A stretch of 37,464 nt of DNA. It comes from Candidatus Omnitrophota bacterium. GTDB lineage: Bacteria; Omnitrophota; Omnitrophia; JAHJGZ01; JAFGJY01. Positions within the stretch are counted from its first letter, which is position 1. Every line of letters starts with the position of its first letter. Positions 8,176-17,157 of the stretch are shown piece by piece. The notes below the pieces were generated by a model, which had not been told where the DNA came from, did no database searches, and worked only from the letters and a program-made list of their open reading frames with translations. The position numbers and the translations under genes were made by a program. The stretch is from the NCBI GenBank assembly GCA_016928875.1, contig JAFGJY010000006.1, positions 1 to 37,464 on the forward strand, read 5' to 3'.

Positions 8176-9689
8176 TGGAGCTATTCAAATATGGCATCAA
8201 ACAAGCCAGGGAATTCATACAGGCAAACAATGAGCATTTTCTCGCTTTGCAGCGTGCTTTGGTCGAACGGGCCGGCACGGTCGATAAAAAGGTCAATGCT
8301 TATGTTTCATTCTCCTCCTCAAAATTGCCGACGTCTTTAAATCAATTATCGGGTGGTCCATTGCATGGGGTTCCGGTCTCACTTAAAGACAATATGTGTA
8401 CTGACGGGTGGGAGACCACCTGTGCTTCGAATATACTGCAAGGATTTATCCCGCCCTATGACGCGACAGTTATATCAAAACTAAAAGATGCTGGCGCATA
8501 TATTTTTGCAAAATGTGACATGGATGAATTTGCGTTCGGTTCTTCGTGTGAAACATCGTGTTATAACGGACGGAACAATCGAAAGAAGAAGGCCAATGCG
8601 AGCGCAACGCGTAATCCTTGGAATGTTGACTATATCCCCGGCGGTTCAAGTGGCGGTTCGGCTGCTTGCGTGGCGGCTGATGAAGCGGTCTGTTCTCTTG
8701 GTTCCGATACCGGCGGATCGATCCGCCAACCCGCGGCATTATGCGGCGTGGTCGGTTTGAAACCGACGTATGGCCGTGTTTCACGCTACGGCCTGGTGGC
8801 ATTTGGTTCAAGCCTTGATCAGATCGGGCCTTTTACAAAGACCGTGTATGATAATGCGTTGTTGCTGCAGGTCATTGCCGGACATGATCCCAAGGATTCA
8901 ACATCAGCGCATGAACCGGTGGATGATTATCTGGCAACGATCAATAAAGGCGTAAAAGATTTACGGATAGGAATCCCAAAAGAGTATTTTAGATTTAAAA
9001 TTCGTGAAGATATGCCAGAAAAAGAACTGATGGGGAATGAAGGGCTTGATTACGATGTTGAACTAAGAATTCGTGAAGCAATTAAAGTTTACCAAAATTT
9101 GGGTGCGAAGATTGTTGATATCTCACTGCCGCATACAAAATATGCGGTGGCTGTGTACTATATTATCGGTACTGCGGAAGCGAGTTCCAATCTCGCGCGA
9201 TTTGATGGTGTGCAATATGGTTTACGTGTATACGCGGACAATCTGCGTGAAATGTATTTTAAGACGCGCGATGAAGGCTTTGGGGATGAAGCGAAACGTC
9301 GGATCCTTTTAGGGACGTTCGTGCTGTCTTCGGGATATTACGACGCTTATTACAAGAAAGCACAAAAAGTACGCACCTTGATCAAGCAGGATTTTGACAA
9401 TGCTTTTCAGCAATGCGATGTGATATTGACGCCAACCTCTCCGACGCCGGCATTCAAGATTGGCGAGAAGCTTGATGATCCTATTTCAATGTACTTGTCA
9501 GATATTTTTACGATCTCGGCGAATTTAGCCGGAATACCGGCTTTATCGGTACCGTGCGGATTTTCAAAAAATGGATTGCCGATCGGCATGCAGCTTATGG
9601 GAAAATATTTTTCTGAGGCGACCTTATTTCAAGCAGCACATACATTCGAATCAGCAACAGACCACCACACAAAGAGGCCGGCGTTATGA
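8175..9689 (+). CDS. gatA: Asp/Glu-tRNA amidotransferase subunit A
   Basis: GatA is the amidase-signature subunit that releases ammonia from glutamine. The Ser-cisSer-Lys triad motifs are all present: VSLKDN (Lys), GSDTGGSIRQPA (cis-Ser) and PGGSSGGSAA (nucleophile region). The FTISANLAGIPALSVPCG block near the C-terminus is also typical. Length is about 504 aa, slightly above the usual 485, partly from a basic insertion (NRKKKANASA) just before the glycine-rich core. GTG at 8172 is in frame, but ATG 8175 forms the classic TGATG junction with gatC and lies 8 nt after GAGGGG, so it is preferred. It overlaps gatB by 4 nt. Confidence 0.95.
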   Translation: MELFKYGIKQAREFIQANNEHFLALQRALVERAGTVDKKVNAYVSFSSSKLPTSLNQLSGGPLHGVPVSLKDNMCTDGWETTCASNILQGFIPPYDATVISKLKDAGAYIFAKCDMDEFAFGSSCETSCYNGRNNRKKKANASATRNPWNVDYIPGGSSGGSAACVAADEAVCSLGSDTGGSIRQPAALCGVVGLKPTYGRVSRYGLVAFGSSLDQIGPFTKTVYDNALLLQVIAGHDPKDSTSAHEPVDDYLATINKGVKDLRIGIPKEYFRFKIREDMPEKELMGNEGLDYDVELRIREAIKVYQNLGAKIVDISLPHTKYAVAVYYIIGTAEASSNLARFDGVQYGLRVYADNLREMYFKTRDEGFGDEAKRRILLGTFVLSSGYYDAYYKKAQKVRTLIKQDFDNAFQQCDVILTPTSPTPAFKIGEKLDDPISMYLSDIFTISANLAGIPALSVPCGFSKNGLPIGMQLMGKYFSEATLFQAAHTFESATDHHTKRPAL

Positions 9690-11125
9690 GCACGGGGAAA
9701 TATGAAGCGGTCATAGGCCTTGAAGTCCACGTTCAGCTGAACACGCAGAGCAAGATATTTTGCTCATGCAGGAATCGGTTCGGGGATCGTCCGAATGCCA
9801 ATACCTGCCCGGTGTGCCTGGGATTGCCGGGATCTTTGCCGGTCTTGAATCGTAAGGTGCTTGAGAGTGCGATCAAGGTCGGGCTCGCGCTTAATTGTCA
9901 TGTCGCCGAACGCATGAAATTTGACCGGAAGAATTATTTTTATCCTGATTTACCCAAGGCATATCAGATATCACAGTTCGATATGCCGGTGTCTGCCAAA
10001 GGCTACGTTGATATTATGGTCAATGGCGAGCCGAAGAAGATCGGCATTACCCGTGCGCACGTGGAAGAGGATGCGGGGAAATTGCTGCACGAGGGGATTA
10101 AGGACGGGAGTAATGTGGATTACAATCGTACGGGAACACCGCTTATTGAGATCGTCAGTGAACCCGACATGCGTATGCCGGAAGAAGCATACGAATATTT
10201 AACAGCGCTTAAAGCGATCTTGCAGTATCTTGAGGTCAGTGATTGTAATATGGAAGAAGGAAGTTTGCGCTGTGACGCGAATGTTTCTATTCGTCCGCGC
10301 GGGCAAAAAGAGTTCGGTGTCAAGGCTGAGATCAAGAACCTTAATTCATTTAAAGCGGTAGCGCGCGCTATACAGTATGAGATCGACCGCCAGACCGATA
10401 GTATCGAAGAGGGAGATACAGTAGTGCAAGAGACGAGATTGTGGAACGATGCTAAGGGTGTTACTACGTCGATGCGTTCAAAGGAAGAAGCGCATGATTA
10501 TCGATATTTCCCGGAACCGGACCTTGTGCCGTTCGTCATATCTCGTGAAATAGTCAGCAAGATCAAAGCTACGATGCCGGAACTGCCGCGCGAACGCCAG
10601 CAACGTTTTGTTGATACGTATGGCATAACCGTTCTCGATGCAGCAGTCCTTACTCAGGAAAAGCGATTAGCCGATTTCTACGAAGAAACCGTTGCGTGCG
10701 GATCTGACCCGAAAGCAGCGTCCAATTGGATCGCCAATGAATTGTTGGGCCAGATGAAACAGCGCGATCTGACCATTGCAACGCTTACCATTACGCCAAA
10801 GGCAATGGCTAATTTGATACAGATCATTAATAAGGGACTTATCAGCGGGAAGATCGGCAAGGATGTACTTGGTGAAATGTTTTCGACCGACAAGTTGCCC
10901 GAAGAGATCGTTAAGGCCAAAGGCCTGTTGCAGATCAGTGATGAAGGAGCTATTGCACGGGTGATCGACGAGGTTATTGCGGCTCATCAGAAATCGGTCG
11001 ATGATTACCGTGCCGGAAAAAAGAACGCGCTTGGATTTCTGGTCGGCCAGGTCATGCAAAAGACCAAAGGCAAAGCCAATCCCGCATTGGTCAACAAGAT
11101 CTTAACCACAAAATTGGAGGCATAG
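9686..11125 (+). CDS. gatB: Asp/Glu-tRNA amidotransferase subunit B
   Basis: GatB is the kinase-like subunit that activates the tRNA-bound acid with ATP and binds tRNA. Seen are the opening YEAVIGLEVHVQLNT, the zinc-site cysteines around CSC and CPVC (about 27-43), RTGTPLIEIVSEPDM, and the C-terminal YqeY-like tail with GFLVGQVMQKTKGKANPALVN. Length (479 aa) is standard. It begins in the ATGA overlap with gatA. Together the three genes encode a complete GatCAB, which implies that at least one of GlnRS or AsnRS is missing or supplemented in this genome. Confidence 0.96.
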   Translation: MSTGKYEAVIGLEVHVQLNTQSKIFCSCRNRFGDRPNANTCPVCLGLPGSLPVLNRKVLESAIKVGLALNCHVAERMKFDRKNYFYPDLPKAYQISQFDMPVSAKGYVDIMVNGEPKKIGITRAHVEEDAGKLLHEGIKDGSNVDYNRTGTPLIEIVSEPDMRMPEEAYEYLTALKAILQYLEVSDCNMEEGSLRCDANVSIRPRGQKEFGVKAEIKNLNSFKAVARAIQYEIDRQTDSIEEGDTVVQETRLWNDAKGVTTSMRSKEEAHDYRYFPEPDLVPFVISREIVSKIKATMPELPRERQQRFVDTYGITVLDAAVLTQEKRLADFYEETVACGSDPKAASNWIANELLGQMKQRDLTIATLTITPKAMANLIQIINKGLISGKIGKDVLGEMFSTDKLPEEIVKAKGLLQISDEGAIARVIDEVIAAHQKSVDDYRAGKKNALGFLVGQVMQKTKGKANPALVNKILTTKLEA

Positions 11126-11132
11126 ACGTATC

Positions 11133-12497
11133 GTGATCACTCATCGTACGATCAAGGGTGAGGCGTTTTGTATTCTTTTCTTGTTCCTCTGTGGATGCAT
11201 ATCGAATTCGGGATATGAAAATACGCGCCTGATCGAGACTCAAATGAATGCTGCCAAAAAAACCAAGAAGTTCGAGAAAGCGTTCGAAGAGATCGTTGCG
11301 GACGAGGAAATGCCCTTCATTTTTTCGATCGATGAACAAGCCGCAGAACTGTTACCCGCTGCGGACAAAGAGATCTACGAAACGTTGCCTGCATACATAA
11401 CAACACTAGTGCTCATTCAAGAAAAATATGTGCGTTCTGTATCAACAGAAGACTTATCAGAGGCATCCCTCAAGGGGATGTGTGCGGCATTAGATGATTA
11501 CTGCGATTTTTTGACCGAAGAGGAATATGCGTCCCTTAAACGTGAGACCAATGGAGAATACAGCGGTATTGGCCTTGTAGTCGGTGTGCATGATGGCTAT
11601 TTGACCGTCATAGCGCCGATCGAAGGATCTCCGTCCGACAAAGCTGGCATTAAAGCAGGGGATCGGGTCATAAAGGTCAATGATATAGTAGTAAGTGACT
11701 TGGAACTGTTTGAAGCGGTCGAATATTTACGAGGAGAATCAGGGTCTGAGGTTTCATTGACGATCAAACGTAGAAGTGTGGCTGAGCTGATCGACGTTAC
11801 GCTAATGCGGGGGATGATCGAGATACAAAGTGTAAAACCGATGAGGCTTTTACGCGGTGATATAGCCTATGTGCGAATGATCGAATTTGATGCACATGCC
11901 AGTGAGTTGTTAGAGGAAGAACTTGAACGTGTTGAGGAGGGGAATGCACGTGCGCTTATACTTGATCTCAGGAATAATCCCGGGGGATTGCTTTCGGCCG
12001 GCGTTGAGGTAGCGCATTATTTTCTTGATAAAAACGAGATCATCGTGACAGCACAAGGCCGCGAGGCGGAAGAAGTATTGCGCGTTGTTGCGAACGGAGA
12101 GCGGATATGCCCGGACATACCGATCGCAGTGTTGATCAATCAAGGCAGTGCCAGCGCTTCGGAGATAATAGCGGCCGCTATCCGTGACCATGGGCATGGC
12201 CTGATCGTCGGCGAACGATCGTTCGGTAAAGGTTCGGTCCAGATGGTCATACCGTTTAAGAATAAAACAGCGATCAGGCTCACGGTAGCAATGTATTTCA
12301 CGCCCAACGGTGAATGTATCGACAAGCAAGGCATTGAGCCTGATGTTGAAGTAGAACATGCGTTCGTTGACAAAACGCTCGTGAGCGATGATCCGTACAG
12401 TGAAGCATACCTTTTGAATGACAAGCAGATCATCGCTGCGCTCGATGTGCTTGATAAAGCGATCGCTCAGAGAGGAGACGTTCGCAATGCCGCGTAA
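11133..12497 (+). CDS. C-terminal processing peptidase, S41 family, probable lipoprotein
   Basis: CtpA/Prc-type proteases trim or degrade envelope proteins after recognising their C-termini. The order is signal segment, short N-terminal helical domain, PDZ domain (about 135-210, with GIGLVV and the KAGIKAGDRV loop), then the S41 catalytic core with LDLRNNPGG. The catalytic pair is visible as Ser341 (in GSASASE) and Lys366 (in SFGKGSVQ), spaced 25 residues apart as in E. coli Prc. The N-terminus ends its hydrophobic run with L-C-G-C (Cys22), a slightly atypical lipobox. The start is GTG at 11133 with TTGGAGG about 12 nt upstream. It sits between gatB and tsaD, overlapping tsaD by 11 nt. Confidence 0.88.
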   Translation: MITHRTIKGEAFCILFLFLCGCISNSGYENTRLIETQMNAAKKTKKFEKAFEEIVADEEMPFIFSIDEQAAELLPAADKEIYETLPAYITTLVLIQEKYVRSVSTEDLSEASLKGMCAALDDYCDFLTEEEYASLKRETNGEYSGIGLVVGVHDGYLTVIAPIEGSPSDKAGIKAGDRVIKVNDIVVSDLELFEAVEYLRGESGSEVSLTIKRRSVAELIDVTLMRGMIEIQSVKPMRLLRGDIAYVRMIEFDAHASELLEEELERVEEGNARALILDLRNNPGGLLSAGVEVAHYFLDKNEIIVTAQGREAEEVLRVVANGERICPDIPIAVLINQGSASASEIIAAAIRDHGHGLIVGERSFGKGSVQMVIPFKNKTAIRLTVAMYFTPNGECIDKQGIEPDVEVEHAFVDKTLVSDDPYSEAYLLNDKQIIAALDVLDKAIAQRGDVRNAA

Positions 12498-13494
12498 GAG
12501 ACGGTTCCTTACACTGGGGATCGAGACATCATGTGACGAGACGGCATGTGCGGTACTTGAGAATGATGCGAACCTGCTTTCGAGTGTTGTGGCCTCGAGC
12601 CTTGATCTGCATAAACAATTTGGCGGCGTGGTGCCCGAGATCGCATCGCGGCATTGTCTGGAATATATTCGTCCTGTGTATGACCAGGCTTTGAAAGAAG
12701 CAGGTGTCTTGACCGAGGATATCGATCTTATAGGTGTTACCTATGGGCCCGGGCTTGTCGGGTCATTACTTGTGGGATTGACCTTTGCAAAGGCCCTTAG
12801 CTATACACTTGATATACCGTTTGTCGGGGTCAATCATCTTGAAGGCCATTTGTACGCGAACTTTATTCGCAATACCGTCGGGGCTGTGCCGTATGTGGGA
12901 CTGATAGTTTCGGGTGGACACACGTCGATCGTGTACAGCAAGAATAATGCTTTTACCTTGATAGGAGAGACGCGCGATGATGCGGTCGGAGAGGCCTTTG
13001 ATAAGGTTGCAAAAATGTTGAACCTGGGCTATCCGGGCGGTCCGATCATCGAAAAAAAAGCTCGTTTCGGTGATCCGCGGCGGATCAAGTTCACGTGTGC
13101 TACATTACCGGGCTCACTTGATTTTAGTTTTAGTGGCATAAAAACAGCTGTTTTATATTATATTCGCAAACTCAAGAATGTTGAATGTGAAGTGCCGGAT
13201 ATTTGTGCTGCATTCCAAGATTCAGTCGTGCGTGTTATCGTGGACAAAATTATTACAGCGGCGCGTGAGCGCAAGGTAACGACGATCGTTGTCGGCGGCG
13301 GTGTGAGCGCTAACCAGTATTTACGTGACCGGCTTACGGAGGTTGCGGCTGAAGAAGGCATTACAGTGTTGTTTCCAATGATCAATGAAGCGATCGATAA
13401 CGGAGCAATGATCGCCCGCTGTGCGTATTCAATGTATCAGCGGGGAAAACGTTCACTTTATACGTTAAGCGCTGATCCTAGTTTGAGTTTTTGA
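12487..13494 (+). CDS. tsaD: tRNA N6-adenosine threonylcarbamoyltransferase TsaD
   Basis: TsaD transfers the threonylcarbamoyl group to A37 of ANN-decoding tRNAs, together with TsaB and TsaE. It is a 335-aa ASKHA-fold protein. Seen are LGIETSCDETACAV at the start, the metal-site NHLEGHLYA, SGGHT, the DVGEAFDK-type loop (here DAVGEAFDKVAK), GGGVSANQYLR and NGAMIA near the end. The frame is open further upstream to 12418, but ATG 12487 has AGAGGAGA before it and gives the family's normal N-terminus. It overlaps the protease gene by 11 nt. TsaB and TsaE are not in the window. Confidence 0.95.
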   Translation: MPRKRRFLTLGIETSCDETACAVLENDANLLSSVVASSLDLHKQFGGVVPEIASRHCLEYIRPVYDQALKEAGVLTEDIDLIGVTYGPGLVGSLLVGLTFAKALSYTLDIPFVGVNHLEGHLYANFIRNTVGAVPYVGLIVSGGHTSIVYSKNNAFTLIGETRDDAVGEAFDKVAKMLNLGYPGGPIIEKKARFGDPRRIKFTCATLPGSLDFSFSGIKTAVLYYIRKLKNVECEVPDICAAFQDSVVRVIVDKIITAARERKVTTIVVGGGVSANQYLRDRLTEVAAEEGITVLFPMINEAIDNGAMIARCAYSMYQRGKRSLYTLSADPSLSF

Positions 13495-13506
13495 AAGGGT
13501 AATACT

Positions 13507-14259
13507 GTGTATTCGAAGAAAGTCATACAACGGCTTTTAACTGACGTTGCGAAAAGAAAGATAACACCTGGACAAGCGTTTGAGCGTTTGCGTGATCTAC
13601 CGTACGAAGCGCTCGGTTTTGCGCATCTTGACCATCACCGGCATTTGCGCAAGGGATTTCCTGAGGTTGTCTATACACCCGGCAAGCGTGTTAATGATCT
13701 TAAGAAAATCGCTCTATCATTTAAAAAAAGCAAAGTTGAATTCATACTTACGCGGATAGAAGAGCCGGTCGTTGAGAAATTGCGCGCTACGATCCCTGAA
13801 CTTGTTTATAATAAAAGTGCGCGTGTAGCATATCTACGGAAAAAGCGGAGGAGCCATGGAACTAAAGGAATGGTTACCGTTATTACTGCTGGTAGTTGCG
13901 ACATACCTGTTGCTGATGAGGCGGCCGTAACGCTTGAGATCATGGGACATCGCGTTGAGCGTATCTATGATTGTGGCGTTGCGGGGTTGCATCGTTTACT
14001 TGATCATCTGCCGAAGCTCAAGCGTGCAAAAGCGGTCATTTGCGTTGCAGGAATGGAAGGTGCATTGCCGTCGGTCCTCGGTGGATTGATCGATAAACCG
14101 ATCATTGCCGTGCCTACAAGCGTCGGATACGGTACGAGTTTTAGCGGCATTTCGGCCCTTTTGACGATGCTGAACGCCTGTTCGCAAGGTATCGCGGTCG
14201 TCAATATCGACAACGGTTTTGGTGCCGCTATGTTCGCAGCATTGATAGCACGATCATAA
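13507..14259 (+). CDS. larB: Nickel-pincer cofactor biosynthesis protein LarB
   Basis: LarB carboxylates nicotinic acid adenine dinucleotide and cleaves its phosphoanhydride to give the dicarboxylated mononucleotide, the first step to the nickel-pincer (NPN) cofactor of lactate racemase-type enzymes. The N-terminal half has the LarB-specific LGFAHLDHHRHLRKGFPEVVY block. The C-terminal half is a PurE/AIR-carboxylase-like domain with VITAGSCDIPVADEA, VCVAGMEGALPSVLGGL and PTSVGYG. Length of 250 aa is standard. It starts at GTG 13507, seven bases after AAAGGG. The gene follows tsaD by 12 nt and precedes a PilZ gene and larC. LarE and any LarA homologue are outside the window. Confidence 0.93.
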   Translation: MYSKKVIQRLLTDVAKRKITPGQAFERLRDLPYEALGFAHLDHHRHLRKGFPEVVYTPGKRVNDLKKIALSFKKSKVEFILTRIEEPVVEKLRATIPELVYNKSARVAYLRKKRRSHGTKGMVTVITAGSCDIPVADEAAVTLEIMGHRVERIYDCGVAGLHRLLDHLPKLKRAKAVICVAGMEGALPSVLGGLIDKPIIAVPTSVGYGTSFSGISALLTMLNACSQGIAVVNIDNGFGAAMFAALIARS

Positions 14260-14315
14260 TATTATTAGATACATTTAATGACCATCCCGGCAAAAAATAA
14301 AAAAAGGAGGGGATG

Positions 14316-14708
14316 ATGGATATCTTTTATCCGATCAAAACATTATTCGCACGTGTATTTCGATTAGGTGGCAAGGACCAGCGCAGGTCGCGGCGCGATC
14401 CGAAGCATATTGAGGTTATGTATGTGACCCGTATGCGGGAAGTGCTGAGCGGCCATGCCAAGGTCCTCAACGTCAACAAAGGTGGTCTGTGCCTTGACCT
14501 TGATCAAATGATCGAGGCAAATGCAACGATCGCGGTCACGATCAATCCGCATACGGTGATAAAGTATATCAACTTCAAAAAGGTCATGCGGGACGAACGC
14601 GGCCGGTGCTTGTTCAAGGTTTTGTGGGTTAAAAACAAGGAAGGTGAGCAAGGATGCTTTGCGGGAGGGTTCTTCATCCCCAGCGATGCGGACGAGAACG
14701 AAGAGTGA
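14316..14708 (+). CDS. PilZ-domain protein (probable c-di-GMP receptor)
   Basis: The protein (130 aa) is soluble and basic at the N-terminus. It carries the two-part PilZ signature: RxxxR at residues 23-27 (RRSRR) and NVNKGGL about 25 residues later, in place of the usual (D/N)xSxxG, with Asn where Ser is common. A small beta-barrel-like remainder follows. PilZ proteins bind cyclic di-GMP and regulate motility, secretion or polysaccharide synthesis. Two ATGs are possible (14313, 14316); AAGGAGG at 14304-14310 gives the second a better distance. It is inserted between larB and larC, which is an unexpected place for such a gene. It could also be a degenerate PilZ that does not bind ligand. Confidence 0.68.
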   Translation: MDIFYPIKTLFARVFRLGGKDQRRSRRDPKHIEVMYVTRMREVLSGHAKVLNVNKGGLCLDLDQMIEANATIAVTINPHTVIKYINFKKVMRDERGRCLFKVLWVKNKEGEQGCFAGGFFIPSDADENEE

Positions 14709-14749
14709 TGCTTGGGTTACCAAACAATCGAATAACATAGTGGAGAAAC

Positions 14750-15925
14750 ATGCGGATAGCACTTATTGATGGGACGAATGGCGTGAGCGCTGATATGATC
14801 CTTGGCGCTTTTTTGGATGCAGGTGTAAAACTTTCTGATCTGCGAAAGGCGCTTGCGGCGGTAAAGATAGGGCGCTATGCGATCACAGCTAAACAGCAAA
14901 CGGTGAATTCATTTCGTGGAGTCGCCTTCAGGGTCGCGTATAAAAAGCGGGATTACGTGCATATTCATTATTCGTTTATTCGTACATTGATAAAAAAAAG
15001 CCGCTTAAAATCCCGTGTAAAACAGCGCGCCTTGAAGATCTTTGATATTATTGCTACGGCTGAAGCGCGTGCTCACGGTATTCCGAAAAGTAAAGTGACA
15101 TTCCATGAAGTCGGCGCAATCGATTCACTGGTGGATGTGATTGGGGTGAGCTGGTGTTTCGAACATCTGAAAATAAAAAAGGCATTTGCGGTCAATCTTT
15201 CCGATGGCCATGGGGCGATCCGTCATCGTGGGCATGGTCGGATGCCTGTGCCTTCAACGGCAACGCTTGAGATATTGAAAGGTACATGGTTGTGCCGATC
15301 GAAAATAAGGGGCGAATTGATAACGCCTACGGGTGCAGCTATTATTAAGGCGTGTTGTGAAACCGATGTAGCGCCGCTTTCGTATATTATCGATACAATT
15401 GGGTATGGAGTTGGCAGTCGGAGATATGCTGATCATCAAAGTATGTTACGGCTCGCCGTGGGAGAAAGTTCACAGAGATTGCTCGAAGAGCGGATCGTCG
15501 CGCTTGAGACCAATATTGATGATATGAGCCCACAGGCGTATCAAGGGTTGAACGAGAAGCTTTTTAAAGCGGGTGCGCTTGATGTTTTTGCAGTTCCGGT
15601 ATTCATGAAAAAACAGCGCCCGGCGTTCATGCTTGTTGTTCTTCTGCCACATCATATAAAAGAAAAAATAGCGGCCGTTGTTTTCGAAGAAACAACGGCT
15701 TTTGGTATGCGTTTTTCGGAAATGGACCGTTACATTCTTGAACGGCGGTTTTCTACGATAAAAACAAAATATGGCCAAGTGAAAGTCAAGATCGGCACGT
15801 TTTATGGAGTCGATCGTGTCATTGCACCTGAGTTTGAGGATGTCAAGAGGCTTGCTGCACGCGGCCGGAGATCGTTCAAAGAAGTTCATCGCGCTTGCAT
15901 GAACGCGGTACGTAAGATGTGCTAA
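14750..15925 (+). CDS. larC: Nickel-pincer cofactor cyclometallase LarC (single frame)
   Basis: LarC inserts nickel into the dithiolated precursor in a CTP-dependent reaction to finish the NPN cofactor. Conserved blocks are [15 protein letters not shown] (about 121-135), the [23 protein letters not shown] region, LITPTGAA and [11 protein letters not shown]. The length (391 aa) equals LarC1 plus LarC2 joined; in Lactiplantibacillus plantarum these are joined only by programmed frameshifting, whereas here one continuous frame covers both. The N-terminus reads [11 protein letters not shown] where most LarC proteins have a CFAGISGDM-like motif, so the Cys and Phe there are missing. The gene ends the long gatC-larC unit. 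Confidence 0.9.
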   Translation: MRIALIDGTNGVSADMILGAFLDAGVKLSDLRKALAAVKIGRYAITAKQQTVNSFRGVAFRVAYKKRDYVHIHYSFIRTLIKKSRLKSRVKQRALKIFDIIATAEARAHGIPKSKVTFHEVGAIDSLVDVIGVSWCFEHLKIKKAFAVNLSDGHGAIRHRGHGRMPVPSTATLEILKGTWLCRSKIRGELITPTGAAIIKACCETDVAPLSYIIDTIGYGVGSRRYADHQSMLRLAVGESSQRLLEERIVALETNIDDMSPQAYQGLNEKLFKAGALDVFAVPVFMKKQRPAFMLVVLLPHHIKEKIAAVVFEETTAFGMRFSEMDRYILERRFSTIKTKYGQVKVKIGTFYGVDRVIAPEFEDVKRLAARGRRSFKEVHRACMNAVRKMC

Positions 15926-15939
15926 CGTCTGCGTTCTTC

Positions 15940-15968
15940 TTGACATAAGAAGGGCAAATAGATACAAT
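15940..15968 (+). promoter_or_regulatory. Strong sigma70-type promoter before hisG
   Basis: TTGACA (15940-15945), a 17-nt spacer and TACAAT (15963-15968) lie 46 nt before hisG, giving a leader of about 39 nt. It should drive hisG and the small ribosomal-protein gene up to the terminator at 17015-17059. Confidence 0.75.
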
Positions 15969-16013
15969 TTTGACTTAATTCTAATATTACCAAGTACGAA
16001 AAGAGGGTATACC

Positions 16014-16883
16014 ATGAAATTACGTCTGGGGCTGCCGAAGGGGAGCTTGGAACAATCGACATTCAATTTGTTTACAAAAGCGGGCTTTAAGATATCAAAT
16101 CAGTCCCGCTCGTATTATCCGTATTGTGATGACCCGGAACTCGAGATCATTCTGTTCAGACCGCAGGAGATGCCGCGCTATATACAAGATGGTGTTATCG
16201 ACGCCGGGTTGACCGGCTATGATTGGATCGTTGAGAACAATGCTGATGTTAAAGAAGTGCTCGATCTTGTGTATGCAAAGCAGACCAAGAAGAAAGTGCG
16301 TTGGGTGCTGTGTGTTAAAGAAGGCTCAAAGTTCAAGACCGTTAAAGACCTCGCAGGAAAGAAGATCGCCACTGAACTTGTGAATGTAACCAAGAAATAT
16401 CTTAAGAAGAACGGGGTCAAAGCTGATGTCGAGTTTTCATGGGGTGCGACTGAGGTAAAACCGCCTGATCTTGCAGATGCCATTGTTGAAGTAACAGAGA
16501 CAGGGTCGAGTTTGCGGGCTAATAATTTAAAGATCATTGATACGATCCTTGAATCCTCAACGAAACTGATCGCGAACAAAGAGAGTTATAAGGAGCCGTG
16601 GAAGAAAGCAAAGATCGATAATCTGGCGATGTTGCTCAATGGCGCTATCATCGCGGAAGATAAGGTCGGTCTTAAAATGAACGTCCAGGAGAAAGGCCTT
16701 AAAAAGGTTTTAGCGCTTTTACCTGCATTGCAAAAACCGACCGTTGCAGCGCTCGCCGAAAAAGGGTGGGTCGATGTCGATACCGTGATCGATGAAGCAT
16801 TGGCCAAGGTGCTTATTCCAAAACTTAAAGAAGCCGGTGCGAGTGGAATCATAGAATATCCATTAAATAAAGTCATTTACTAA
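16014..16883 (+). CDS. hisG: ATP phosphoribosyltransferase, long form
   Basis: HisG joins ATP and PRPP in the first, feedback-regulated step of histidine synthesis. The sequence opens with [12 protein letters not shown], continues with the periplasmic-binding-like core ([27 protein letters not shown]), and shows the PRPP-binding [15 protein letters not shown] block. About 80 C-terminal residues after residue 210 correspond to the ACT-like regulatory domain, so this is the long form (289 aa) that does not need HisZ. GAGGG precedes ATG 16014. No other his gene is nearby, which is unusual only in that it stands alone with its own promoter; the next gene encodes a tiny ribosomal protein. Confidence 0.94.
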   Translation: MKLRLGLPKGSLEQSTFNLFTKAGFKISNQSRSYYPYCDDPELEIILFRPQEMPRYIQDGVIDAGLTGYDWIVENNADVKEVLDLVYAKQTKKKVRWVLCVKEGSKFKTVKDLAGKKIATELVNVTKKYLKKNGVKADVEFSWGATEVKPPDLADAIVEVTETGSSLRANNLKIIDTILESSTKLIANKESYKEPWKKAKIDNLAMLLNGAIIAEDKVGLKMNVQEKGLKKVLALLPALQKPTVAALAEKGWVDVDTVIDEALAKVLIPKLKEAGASGIIEYPLNKVIY

Positions 16884-16896
16884 AGAGGAGATTTGT

Positions 16897-16992
16897 ATGC
16901 CCTGCGGGAAAAAGAGAAAACGCAAAAAGATGAACAAGCATAAGTTGAAAAAGAGAAGGCGTCTTAATAGACACAAGAAGAAGGGTAAATAA
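16897..16992 (+). CDS. 31-aa bS22/mS38-like (AURKAIP1/COX24-domain) ribosomal protein
   Basis: This micro-gene encodes MPCGKKRKRKKMNKHKLKKR followed by RRLNRHKKKGK, 31 residues of which about two thirds are Lys, Arg or His. It matches the pattern of the short bacterial AURKAIP1/COX24-domain proteins (MPCGKKRKR, then KxKKRxRxNRHKKK), which are related to mitochondrial mS38 and mycobacterial bS22, small-subunit proteins at the rRNA-rich subunit interface. AGAGGAG at 16884-16890 lies six bases before the ATG, and the gene begins 13 nt after the hisG stop. A strong terminator follows 23 nt later. It is below the length limit of most gene finders. The family assignment rests on pattern recognition, not an alignment. 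Confidence 0.82.
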   Translation: MPCGKKRKRKKMNKHKLKKRRRLNRHKKKGK

Positions 16993-17014
16993 CCTTTTTC
17001 GTTCCAAACAACAT

Positions 17015-17059
17015 AAAAGAGCTTACCCGCGTATATATACGCGGATAAGCTCTTTTTTT
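17015..17059 (+). terminator. Strong intrinsic terminator after the bS22-like gene
   Basis: GAGCTTA (17019-17025) pairs with TAAGCTC (17046-17052), and CCGCGTA (17027-17033) with TACGCGG (17038-17044), with one C/A mismatch and a TATA loop. A run of seven T follows. The flanking A and T runs make it work in both directions. Confidence 0.9.
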
Positions 17060-17080
17060 ATGTGTCATTTCTTAATATCC

Positions 17081-17108
17081 TTGACCGCTTACTCTATTTA
17101 ACTATAAT
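17081..17108 (+). promoter_or_regulatory. Promoter before the PQ-loop-like gene
   Basis: TTGACC (17081-17086), a 16-nt spacer and a perfect TATAAT (17103-17108) start just after the preceding terminator and about 50 nt before the next start codon. Confidence 0.75.
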
Positions 17109-17157
17109 GATATGAGTTAGATAAGTAAATGTTCCCCAGAGGAAAGGAGGTATCGTC

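Noticed and set aside
12418-12486. N-terminal extension of TsaD to 12418
   Set aside because: The extension overlaps the S41 gene in another frame, has no ribosome-binding site and is not found in TsaD; ATG 12487 gives the family's usual start.
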